The notes under the pieces were generated by a model. It had not been told where the DNA came from and made no database searches. It saw nothing but the letters and a program-made list of their open reading frames with translations. The translations under genes were made by a program, and so were the position numbers. Below, in pieces: positions 1 through 11,199 of a DNA stretch of 64,000 nt (its first letter is position 1; each line of letters starts with the position of its first letter). Origin of the DNA: Suillus spraguei (Eukaryota; Basidiomycota; Agaricomycetes; Boletales; Suillaceae); assembly GCA_016800925.1 (NCBI GenBank), contig JABCPU010000244.1, forward strand, positions 1 through 64,000, read 5' to 3'.

Positions 1-1401
1 GATTATGGGTTGGGTGGTGGGTAGAATGAGTAGTAGAAAAGGCGGCAGGGCACTGTACCATCTGAAAAACACCCAACTTCTCGCTTAAGTCGCTTAAGCT
101 GTCAAAGAAGTTTGATGACTTAGGTCATGGCCATAGCAAGCACCCTCACAAGGTATCAGGCTACACACAATAAAATGTCCAGGATGAACCTTGTCCAAGT
201 TCATCAGCCTCTGTCAAGAAGATATTGGATCAAATAACTGGTGCAAGTGTCAATGAAAAGCCATCCACCACGAGGTGAGGGAGCCTGTCACTCACCGCTG
301 CCCGAGAAGAAGCCATATCGACATATTAGCTCACTCTACAGTTTTTTACCTTCCCCAGTATGAACGCGACGGATTTGACCGAGTTCAATATCTTGTTTAC
401 TGGTCAGCTTATCCTGAAGCCCAATCTTGATGAACGCATCGCGGCGGCTACTTCCCTCGGAGAGAACGAACTTTGGTCTTCCAGAAATATGTATCGTCAA
501 TTGCTTTTGTTGGAAAGTATGGTTCCCAAGACGGTATGGTAATAATCTGTCAACCTTCGCGCTATTCTCATACACCGTCAGACCGAAGCAACCGCTCGAG
601 CGTGGATTGATGTGTTCTTCTTTCGCGCATCTGCAATGCTACCAGACAATAAGACCATGATTCTCAACATGGAACAAGTTGTTCCAGCCATGGCTATCAC
701 CCCGTCGAGTTTTCGGACCATCGGTGGATTTGTGGATTATACCGTAATAGTAGTGTTTAAACAGGTGCTATTTATTTCCAATTAGGCGTGCTCAATTCTT
801 TTTGTTTATTGTTGGAGCGAAACCAAACAGAGGTAACTTGCTTGTGGAATACTACATAGTACAACGACTACAGACCATCATCATGATGCACGGAAACCAG
901 CCAGATGCTGCGAAGCAGCAGTGGGTTGTTATGTCCACACGTGGCATGACATCGAAGGCCATAGTGCAAGTGAGAGGTGAGTTGCGAGAGCCGAAAAATC
1001 GATGTCATCGAGTTTTTCGGCTCTCGCAACTCACAGACTCTGCCATTCGAAAACCTGTGTTTTCCTGATTCTGGCCTATCGATATGAAGATAGCTGTAAT
1101 TTAAATATCAGGCATGCGCACCTCGTAGCTAACCTATTACTACTAACTTCAAGTAGGCCTCACGAGCTCAATGGATCGACGTGTTCCTGTCGTGATGCCC
1201 TCTGCGGTCTTGGGAGATAGAACAGCCAAGCCAGGACTCAGGTGATAGAAATGCTAGAACGCGCCATATGGTGCATACACCATAATTATCACAACTACTC
1301 GTTCAAGTTGGTATGCATTTTACTCTCCCACCCCCTTTCTTGAATCTTACTGTGACTCTATACAACCATCCAATCTGCTAACTGTTTCAACGTTTTATAC
1401 T
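1..1401. other. Intergenic region, no recognised gene
   Basis: I recognise no gene here. An open frame on the minus strand (336-575) has no start context, splice structure or family resemblance that I can name. The stretch contains a long near-perfect hairpin at 977-1034. The last 80 bases before the peptidase ATG are pyrimidine-rich, as is common upstream of basidiomycete genes. Confidence 0.5.
977..1034. repeat. Long near-perfect hairpin (fold-back repeat)
   Basis: Bases 977-998 are perfectly complementary to 1013-1034 (22 bp). The intervening bases also pair (TCGATG with CATCGA), so the stem reaches about 28 bp with a one-base loop and one bulged G. No ORF uses it. Perfect arms suggest recent formation. 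It could be a fold-back element remnant, or an inversion scar. Confidence 0.8.
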
Positions 1402-3672
1402 ATGGCTCAAAAATATGCACCATATGGCCTTTGGGAGTCTCCCATCACAGCTGATGCCATTACTCAAGCTGTATGTTCCCCAGTTGGATCGCCTGGCATC
1501 TCAAACTGATTTTCTAAACCGTAGAGCGTCTCATTGGGCGCAATCTTTGTGGACCCAGTCACACAGGATATCTACTACATCGAACAACGTGCATCGGAGG
1601 GTGGTCGGTGCGCGCTTATGAGCCACCAAACTCAGAAGGAAGTCTTCGGCAAGGACTTCAATGCGCGCACGCGCGTTCATGAATATGGTGGCGGTGCGGC
1701 GATTGCTTATAATGGGACCGTGTACTCTTCAAACTTCACGGACTTCCGTGTCTATGCCGCGAAAGATGGGAAGATCACACCAATCACATCAGGTGCTTAG
1801 CCAAAGTCTCGGACTACAATATTGTACTCACGCTCCTTGGGTAGAGGACCCGAACAAGGTTTACCGCTATGCAGATTTCTGTGTGCACCCAGTACACACA
1901 GATTTACTCGTCGCCATCTTAGAAGACCATACCAACGATACGCCGCGTCCGTGCGAAATTCTCTTTGCCTTATCAACTCTACAGATGCCACTGTAACGTC
2001 TTTGGTTTCCACCGAGGATGCACACAATGAGTTCTACGCAGCACCGAAATTTTCCCCTTCTGGTGATAAGCTCGCATGGCAGTTCTGGAAACACCCAGAC
2101 ATGCCTTGGGAAGGTGGACAAATCTACGTGGCTGACGTCCATTACGATTCTAACACCCACAAACTTGGCCTGGGCAATGCGAAGCTGATTGCTGGCGAAG
2201 CTAACAATATCAGCGCGTGTTATCCCTTATGGGCATCTAACGACAAGCTTCTATTTACCTCTGACGAAAGCAAGTTCACAAACCTGTGGGAGTATACCCA
2301 GGCGTGCACCAAACCAGTTCTTTCGTCTCCTGTGCAGCAAGACTTCTGCATGCCATCCTGGACGCTCGGCACTTACTCATTTGCTTTCCTGGACGAGAAT
2401 GGTACAAGAGCTATCTGTGTTGCATGGCAGGGTGGCCGAAGTGTCTTATATGTGATTGATATCGCTGCAGGCTCCCACGTGGAGATCAAAGACAAATTGT
2501 TCGACTTCGTAGCGATAAACTATGTTTGTCGTTTGTCGGACTACACTTTCGTCTTCACTGGATCGCAGAGCAACGCTCCTAGCGTAGCTATGCTCTGCAC
2601 TCTTACCGGACCATCATACGTGCCAAATTTCCAGGTACTCAAATCTACCGCATCGACGTCCGCCTCGCCGTTCCCTGAGGGAATCATTTCACTTCCAACC
2701 CCGCTTGAACTTAAAGTGGCAGGTGACAAGATTGTACATGCCGTATACTACGCTCCCAACAACCCAGCGTATGCAGGTTCGAGCATTCCCAACGAGAAGC
2801 CGCCATGCGTGCTTGGCGTACACGGTGGTCCCACAGGATTAGAGACACAGAACTTGAACTGGACGAAGCAGTATTTCACAAGCAGAGGATATGCTTGGTA
2901 GGTTCTGTTGACTACCGCAGTATCATCATACTAATAAATTGCAGGTTGGATGTGAACTACAGCGGTTCTTCGTGCTATGGACGTGCATATGTGTACGTTA
3001 CCATTCGCTATTGTTTTCTTTCAATACTGAAGATGTGGCTAAGGGAACGCCTCCAAGGGAATTGGGGTATCGCCGATGTGAGCGACTGCATTGATGCAGT
3101 CCAATCACCCCAAATCTGTTCCCTTATCGACACCAAGCGCACTGCGATCCGTGGCGGGAGTGCTGGTGGGTATACAACCCTTGCCGCCATTTCCCTCGAC
3201 TCCTCCGCAGCGAGCAAGACGAAATTTTTCGCATGTGCTACGAATAGCTTCGGGATTTCAGACATGGAGCTATTTGCAAACGATACGCATAAATTCGAGC
3301 TTATGTACGTCATAAAACTTCTTGGCGGTACGAAGGAAGAGATTCCGAAAGTTTGGTACGACCGGAGCCCGGTGTATTTTTCTGCAAACATCAAGACCCC
3401 GTTGCTCGTAGGTTTATGTGTTGATGGGATGTGCTCTGATAGGTTGATCATCTTTCTCACAGGTTCTTCAAGGCAATGACGATGCAATTGTTCCGCCCGC
3501 ACAATCCTGGACTATTATTGACGGGGTCATTAAATCTAAGGGGCGTGTTGAGGCGCATTTCTTTGATGGCGAACAACATGGGTGGCGCACATCCGAGGCG
3601 ATTAAGAAGGCGATTGAGTTCGAGAGGGAATGGTACGAGAAGAACATGGTGAGGTCCACTGTACCAACTTGA
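1402..3672 (+). CDS. S9 family serine peptidase (prolyl oligopeptidase / acylaminoacyl peptidase-like)
   Basis: This is a family S9 peptidase: an N-terminal beta-propeller followed by an alpha/beta-hydrolase domain, expected to cleave short peptides in the cytosol. The first exon starts MAQKYAPYGLWESPIT at 1402. I see exons 1402-1470, 1525-1792, 1845 to about 2898, then a short exon ending at 2992, one starting at 3044, and a last one ending at 3672. The nucleophile lies in GGSAGGY (about 3155), the acid in GNDDAIVPP and the histidine in GEQHGW near the C-terminus, so the triad is complete. Introns at about 2899-2945, 2993-3043 and 3410-3462 are GT-AG. One oddity: around 1950-1965 the frame must shift by one base (TPRP to NSLCLIN), or a 38-bp intron must be assumed. 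That is either a sequencing indel or a real lesion. The family call is firm; the subfamily and integrity are not. Confidence 0.82.
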
Positions 3673-5069
3673 ACTGAGAACAACATAGCACTAATGTATC
3701 ATTGGGGTATGAACATGCGCGAGGGGAGTAAAAAAGATTATGCATCTATCACGAGAAGGTATTGCCAGTGTGATATCATGCCGCGTTTTATTGGTTATGG
3801 GGGCCGACATTCAGGCTGCCAGTGGACCCTCGAAGATCTAGATGCCATTCAGCCGTGGCACTTTGACTTTGACTATCACTAACCGAGAATGACCTTTGAA
3901 AACCATTCTGACGTGTGAGTATGTGCGACTCGGAGTTCAATCTATATCATATACTTAAGGATCAAACAACACGCCGCATATTAGTACTAAACACTAGCCA
4001 TGAGCAGGGTCGCGAAAGGATCAATATTGATTTCTCCTCCTAATACTTACCATGCTCATCGTAAAGGTCAGCCAGACGTGTAAATATCCATATTACGGGC
4101 ACGTACACAAATTTTGTCAGGGAGCCATGGATGGCCTATAGAGCATTACTCATAACAGAATCAAATGGAGCCCCTGGCAGGAGCGAACTTGTGTGGCGTT
4201 TGATTAGGCCTTGTGTGTCCAAGTTTGTCTGACGCCACATTCGGATGCATGTTCGCCGTTTTACTGAACGTCGAAAACCGCTTAGTCGGTGGCAGTCACT
4301 AGTGACTGCTAAGTACTAGGTGCCTAACTCATCTGCGTCAAGCCGCTGCCACGAGTGCGACGAATGGTATCTACTCGAGTGCAGCCACCGGGTGCAGGTG
4401 CCCATCTATTACCCTATAGTTTCATTCTAGCGAGCGGATAGAGTCGCTGACCGGCGCTTATAAACTCATTCTCCGAACGCCTCTGTCATCTTTCTGCGCC
4501 CCATTGCACCGGACCAGTATGGATATATCAGCTTCACTCGTCCGTCTTGCTGGATGTCGAGCATGTCACGATCAGTGCTAAACATTGGACTATGACGCCG
4601 CCGGTCATTATTGAATGCAGTCAATCATATGGTGGTCTCGGTTGCGGATTGCAATATTTCAACGCCTTATCAGTCAGCGGAACATCGTCTCAGATGCAGT
4701 GACACCTTGCTTGGAGTCTCCTGGACTCAACGGTTCCCTCAGGGTGGTTCTGCGTTATGATGGAAGTTGGTGGAGGGAAAGTCCTCGGTCCATTTTTGGT
4801 GTTCTCTGGTCATCGTTCTGTTTGTTGCAGTAGCTTTATTACAAACGGTCCTCTTGGCTGTCGGCACAGAATATCCACGGACTTGCAATGCTAACGATCG
4901 CCGATCACCCCTAGAAAGGAAAGTCTAGTATTGCACTTGCGGTTTGAAACTCCATGGCTGAAGACTATAAAATCAACTGCCTGCCCGCTCATTCATTTCA
5001 GCAAACTTTTCTCCCTTTCCAACATCCTCTAGCTATAATACTGCATCGCGTCGGCTTTTATCTTGCACA
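3673..5069. other. Intergenic region upstream of the kinase gene A
   Basis: I recognise no gene in this 1.4 kb. Small open frames (for example 3694-3882 and 4615-4833) lack homology or splice continuity. The last 120 bases hold the likely core promoter of gene A, with a TATA-like box at 4966 and a pyrimidine-rich leader. Confidence 0.5.
4966..4972 (+). promoter_or_regulatory. TATA-like box of kinase gene A
   Basis: TATAAAA lies about 98 bases before the ATG at 5070 and is followed by a CT-rich leader. The position and context fit a core promoter. No transcript start can be read from sequence alone. Confidence 0.4.
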
Positions 5070-8000
5070 ATGTCTTCTCCAGGTACCTCTCCACGAGATC
5101 TAAGACTGGTGTCGACGTCGTCGCCAACTTGCGCTCCGTTAGATTTTGTTTCCTCCCCGCTTATCTCCTCCCCGCTCAAACCGCCTTCGTCCCCTCGTCT
5201 TCGACAGGCTCCACTGCAGAGCCCAGGTGGCGGGATTCCCTCGCACCAGCGCAGAGCATCTTTTAGTCAGTCGTATTTCAATGCCATTCCGCCGCACCCC
5301 ATCCTTGATTCGGATGTCGCTCGTCGCTCCATCGCATCGCCCAGCCCGCAGACGTCACCCAGGCAGCGCATCGTTGAACAATTGGTGATGTCCACTGGAA
5401 GTTCTTCTGCTGGATCGACTCCCTATGTGCGCCCTCGCTTGTCCTCTGGCTCCTTTAGCCAATATTCGTCACCTCCGCTATCTGGATGTCGGCCGCCGTC
5501 ACTTGCGGCCTCTCCCATACTAGAGACCCCACCACCTTATGGTAGTGCGCATTCTCCCTATCCAAGTCACAAACGTTCGTCGTCATACAACCTCCCTGTG
5601 ACAGGTGGTGTTCGCTTGAGGTCTAGCTCTTTCGTGCACACTCCTTCGAGGTCAAACCACAAAAACTCTCACTCCTTTTCCTCCTCACCATCTCCTCGAT
5701 CACAATCCTCATTCCAAGCGAGTGGTTTGCTCTCCGATCGTGACTACGACGAAGTAAATCTTGCTACTCATCTCAAAGGCGACGTTACACCTCCAGGACA
5801 CCCGCCAAGGCGCTGGTGGAATATGACAGTTCCATGGGACGCTGACGAGTGGACCACCGCAGATTTTATATATCAAGATGAGCCCAAAGTCAAACCTGAC
5901 GAAAGACTAATTTCCACTGGGCTCAACACGCAGCTTCATCTCCCACCTGGTGACACGACGTCTAATGGAGGACCTGATGACTTTATAATTAGGCCATTAG
6001 GTGTCGGAATCGCGGAAGCTGAAAGAGGGGTGACGAGATGTAAGAGTGCTTTTGGTCCCTTTCGACGGCGATCATTTTCGCAGCACACATCATGCGATGA
6101 TGACCAAAGAAAACATGGTGATAAGGAGAGGTCCCACAAATCGAAGGTGCTCTCTCGTTTCACCGGCGCCGAACTAGATGGCTTCAATAGGGCACAGAAG
6201 GTGAGCCCCTAAGGGTCTTCGTCTCAAGTTGTACCTTCTCTTACAGAACTTCGCAGAACGTCATCCTGGCGTGCCATTCAGTAATGACACGGGACGGGCT
6301 GACTTCTGAACGTGTGAAAAAGGATTCCAGACTGTCCTGTAAGTCTCCTCTTGTCGCTAATGACAAAGGGAGTTTATTTTATCTCTCTTAGGCATTGTCT
6401 CGACAGCTGGCACAATTCTTGATGGAGCGCTCCCTGTTTTGAAGACCATCCTGGAGTGCACGTATGATGCTGCCACTCTAGTTCCGGTACCATTTTTCTT
6501 GGAGGCGTCGCATACCCTCCTAATTATTTGGGAGGCGTGCGAGCAGCTTTCAGTGAGTTACTTGCACCAATCAATCGTCCCCATCGTTGCTGATATCACA
6601 TACTTCTTTCTCTCCAACATCATTCTGCAGTCGAATCGACTTTCTTGCCTTCGCATCGTCGAACGTTGTGCAGGAATGCTTTACTTTGTGCGTGAGCAGA
6701 TCCAAGGGGTCGGTCCCATCGTTGGCAAGGAACTCGACGCGGCCTTCCATGTCTTTAGAGAAGTCATCTTCCAAGTGTGTTCTTACTACCTGTCTGTCTC
6801 CACTCTAGTATTGACACCAGTACAAATCATAGATCGAAAGATTTCTCTGCAGAATCAGCCGCCGCCCAATGCTCAAACGCTTCATTAGGAGAGCTGAAAT
6901 TGCAAAAGAACTTTGCAATTGTGATCAGGCTTTGATGGATGCTTGGCTAAGATTCACTGTATGTCATTTTTGTCGCATCATCACCATCTGAAACAACAAC
7001 TCCTGGTGCAGGCAACGGTATCCGTGAAGATCGTCAAAAATGTCTCGTATCTTGACATGAAGATTGGAGACCTGGGCTCAGTTCTTTCGGATAACACCAC
7101 GACGCTATGCAACTCGTTAGCATATGCACCATCAACTTCGGACACAGAGAAGTCCGCAGCATGCAAATCGAACCAGGGGCGCAATATATGTTATCCACTT
7201 GCAGAGACTGTCTCATCTATGCCAGAGTGTCTGACGACCGCCGAGGGCGAGGTTCGTCGCGAACTGCTCCCTATCTTCCCTGAAGACAATCCGGATAAGG
7301 AACTGCGACACGATCAATTTCAGCTCGAACATCTTCCTGGATTTATTAGTACTGCAATGTGCGATGCTGATGTCCTGAATGGTTTGGAGATTGAACGGAA
7401 CGAAGTTGCCGAGATTATGAAGGCTATGCGGCGACAGTTGGAGTCCTTGCGCCATGCATTCTCGCGGACAACCGCCGCCACTAGCGACAGTACTCTCGCT
7501 GAAATGGAGCTTCTAGATTTTAGTATCATCTCTATGTCGAAGCTGCGATGCATGCAAGTGCGAGGCGCCGGCACTGACAACCCTCTTCTACCATGGGAAC
7601 TTCCTTCATGGACGATCACACGGTGGGTCCCTTCCCAGTTTTGTGTTGTACTCCGGTACTGATTTAATTGTTCAGATATGAGGTCGACCGGTTCGAGATG
7701 ATCGGCCAAGGGTCATTCTCCAGAGTCTACGCTGGATCCTGGCGCGATAGAGTGGTCGCCATCAAGGTTCTCCATGACTTTACCCCAGCTTCGACATTTC
7801 GTCGAGAGGTCGAACTGTGGCGCAGACTCAGGCACCCTCAGGTTGTTCGTATGTTTGGCGCCAGTAGCGCCCGTGGTTCTAAGCCATGGTTCATCGTGAG
7901 CGAGCTATACGAACACGGAAGCCTCGTGGAGTGGTTACTGGCCGCAGCACGCGTTGATTGCGCCACGCCACGTGAAGTGGACCAGTTCCGATTCATCTCT

Positions 8001-9950
8001 CAGATCGCTAGCGGGATGGAATATTTGCACACCCATGGGGTAGTGCATGGCGATTTGAAGGTTCGTGAGCCCTACGATGTCCCCACGCTTTGCTCATCCA
8101 TCGTAACAGTGTGCGAATGTTTTCGTGGATACGGAAGAAAACTGTGCCATCGCTGACTTTGGTCAGAGCGAACTCAAGGATGATGCCTACAGGCTGAGTG
8201 GGCGTCAACGGCCGAGTATGTTGGTTCTTGAAGTAGTGCCTTGTTTCTGACTACCTGATTGCACAGATGGGACGCCGAGGTGGAAAGCGCCAGAAGTTTT
8301 GGACGGTGCCGCCAGTCCGACAATGCAAGCGGATGTCTACGCTTTTGCCATCTGCTGCGTGGAGATTCTCAATATGGGCGGCATTCCTTATGGCACGAGG
8401 GATGACGAAGATGTAAAGAGGATCGTGCTTGGTACGTTCAAGGCATTTCATCCAACTTTCGAACTTGCTCATGTTTCTCTAGAACACGACGCTCGTCCAG
8501 AGGTGTCCGATACCCCTCTTTCTACCGTTGTTCTCCCGATCATTACCTGCTGCTGGGCCCGCGACCCTCGTTGTCGTTCTCCATTTTCCATGACGCTGTT
8601 CTGGCTTCGAGGCTGTCGGAATCTCTTATATTCTTATGGCGCAGACGGCTCACCAGCCCCTTGCACGCCGAATGGACCAACGAACTCGCCGGTGATTGGC
8701 TTTTCAGACCGTCCCTCGCCTGGCCTTCGAGTCTTTGGTACACCCACTTCTGAAGGTCATTCTTGGCTAGCACATACTTCATCCATGTCTGATTATTACA
8801 GCACGTCATCTGGATTTGGATCTGAGTTCGGACATTCAGAACCTGACCTGGACTCGCCGGACGTTCCAGAGTCGTCTATGTCCAGTGGGATATCGGGCAT
8901 TGCGGATCCGAACGCTGTCGGTGAAGTCAGCACCGTCTTCGAGCACGCCATGGACGGTAAGGTTCTTGAGATGATGACCACGTTCACATGGGGACGAGCC
9001 ATGCAGAACGAGAGGCGCTATAGACTTTTAGTCAAGGACACCCATGGGTATGGAGATTCGTGTAAGTTATAGTTCTGTTCACCTTTGTGATGCGATCATG
9101 CGTGCTGATGTACATTGTTTGCTAGTTACGACGCCTCTTTGGTATCCATCACCTGTCGAGGTGGGCGCTGTGGGATATATATCCAAACCTGATGGGGAGT
9201 TCATAACCCTCTACAACATCGTTGAGATTGGAGGAAAGAAGAAGGCCGAATGCGATGTTGCAAAATGCATGACTTCCTTGCGGGATTATGGTAGCATCAA
9301 TATCGGGAAGACACGTCGTGTTCACAGCAACGGTTTGAGTATCCTGAGCAGATTCAGACTTAGTGGCAACCGTCACGAGTACGTTTTACTTGCTCATGCT
9401 CACGGTTGTATGTTCTGAACATTTGCAGCATCGAGAACGTATCTCGCAGGCAAGCATTTCCCCTGGAAGCTGGTAAGAAGACAGCTGCGGTTTACACTGA
9501 GTCATTCGAACTCCGGGACTTCTCCCATGGCAGTCTTCCTGCAGTTTCACAGTGGTTTAAAGACAATATACACCTGATCCTGCAAGAATACGCACCGAAT
9601 CACCCTATTCAAAAAGAGGACGTCTTTCTTGGTACGTGATGTCAACGTCTACCTCCCTGGCTTAGTTTGAATAATGTTGTCTCACAGTGACAGGCACTGT
9701 AAAGGCACGCGACTACGCTCTCTTTGTGGCCGATCCCATCTCGTCAGGGGAGGCATTTTTCAACGTTTTCTCTTGTCGTAGAGCGAATCATCCATGGGGC
9801 ACTTTCACGGTCAAGTCCGATGGCAAAGAGGCCTTCCCCACGCGGGCCAATTTTACGAGCAAGGTATCACGGACCCGCAAGATCTGGGATACTATACTCC
9901 TTGCACGACTTCGCTTTGCGCCTGATGCAGAGGAGCCGACCTTGAATTAG
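5070..9950 (+). CDS. Kinase with MLKL-like four-helix (HeLo-like) domain and conserved C-terminal domain (gene A)
   Basis: Thirteen exons give a continuous frame of 1402 aa: 5070-6200, 6257-6338, 6392-6552, 6631-6774, 6833-6958, 7012-7622, 7676-8060, 8110-8215, 8267-8431, 8483-9061, 9126-9378, 9429-9631, 9688-9950. Residues 1-240 are Ser/Pro-rich and probably disordered. About 405-548 match the MLKL N-terminal four-helix type: LVPVPFFLEASHTLLIIWEA, then NRLSCLRIVERCAGML, then RRPMLKRFIRRAEIAKEL. The kinase domain starts near 752 with loop GQGSFSRVYAG, VAIK lysine 781, HGDLKCAN (Asp 878) and DFG 896-898. It is a TKL-like, non-RD kinase because HGD replaces HRD. After a linker, residues 1163-1402 form a domain with GAVGYISKPDGEFITLYN and WGTFTV, shared with gene B. 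By analogy with MLKL it may signal to or permeabilise membranes; that is inference. The kinase call is very firm and the MLKL-like domain call is good. Confidence 0.88.
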
Positions 9951-11199
9951 GAGGCATCGTCTCTTCAACGAATTGTTCCTTCCGTTTCCTGCATTGTTAC
10001 TGTTCTAGCTGATATGTTACCCATTCGCATTGTATGTATGGATATATCATGTTGTTTTGTAACGAGTTTTGCACGCTTGTACCATATCAAAGTAGTCAGA
10101 TTAACGTGATCCTTGTGACTTGTGAGGAACGAGTGCCAAATGTCGTTACCAGGAAGACGGGCTCATGGATCCCACAACTGACAGCTGATCTGGGGCAGTG
10201 GAATCTACATTTTCTGCACCCTATTCACCCTCCGCTCTGAGTGATTTTCTCTACCTCTGCATTGCTCCTAACCCTTTCTACAGTAGGCCCCGCGTACCGA
10301 GAGTTCGAGGAGATATGGAAACCACTCAACAACGCAGCAAGGATGTAAGATGCAGAACGGGAACCCAAAGATGAATGGAAGAACTACCCATCTGGGGAAG
10401 AGAAAGACGAAACGAGCGCGTTCCTCGAAGTGTGCATTAGTATCGGGAATGCGTAGTGCGTGGCCCTTACACCAAAACTCTCAGGGTAATAATATGTGGT
10501 GCCTGCTTGTGGCAAAAGGCAATCAGCCCGACCCTAATAGTAGACGCTCTACTAGGAGAGTGGGAAAATTGACGGGTTGCATTCAGCATCTAGATTACTA
10601 TGGCCTTCAGCTCGTCGTAACACACATATACCAGGGGTACATGAGACTCATGCTCTTCACAAGACAGTACAAAATCAGTGCCTCGAAAAAAAGGGAAAGC
10701 GTACCAACTTGCAGACACTGTAGTTTAGCTTTCCATACTGCAATATCATACGATCATTGCAATGAGATATCATATGGGCTCACATTAATACTTGGGTAAA
10801 TACACACCATAGGAAGCCCACCTGTCGAGCCAAGTTATGCGCTGTGTAACGATGGGAGTGGCAAAAAACGAAGTTCGACGATTGCCAACAGGATATGGTG
10901 AACGACTAGTACCAACCAGATCGCATTCGATATCAAGTAACTGTCGCAATTTACAATCAGTCCTGGCTTTGTGCTGGAAAATTCGAGTGTTGTGACAGCG
11001 AGAGCAATGAATCCAGAATCTATGGGAGATGCACTGATTCTGATTCATCGTACTTAGTAGGACAGTCGACCCCACAAGGCTTGCCACCATTATGTAATAG
11101 TTGTTTGGTCTATATACAAACTTAGATCTGGAAATGCTTATGTATGATCGTTACTATGTTGATCCCATCGATACCATTATACTTACCTGGATCTCAATC
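9951..11199. other. Intergenic region with a coding relic
   Basis: This spacer lies between gene A and the MYND gene. Apart from a broken coding-like segment at about 10296-10455, I see no gene. The remaining small ORFs look random. A run of short AT-rich sequence precedes the MYND start. Confidence 0.45.
10296..10455 (+). pseudogene. Decayed exon of unidentified gene
   Basis: One frame reads YREFEEIWKPLNNAAR, a stop, then EWKNYPSGEEKDETSAFLEV and ends in another stop. The acidic/basic composition and regular codons look like former coding sequence broken by at least two stops. No start, splice partner or family could be assigned. It may be a leftover of a gene duplicated from elsewhere in the genome. 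Confidence 0.25.

Noticed and set aside
336..575. Minus-strand gene at the left edge
   Set aside because: It is open for 79 codons but has no recognised motif, no splice continuity and no promoter context, so it is not listed as a gene.
5070..6212. Stand-alone Ser/Pro-rich protein ending at 6212
   Set aside because: A canonical donor at 6201 and a conserved downstream exon chain continue in frame into the MLKL-like domain and kinase.
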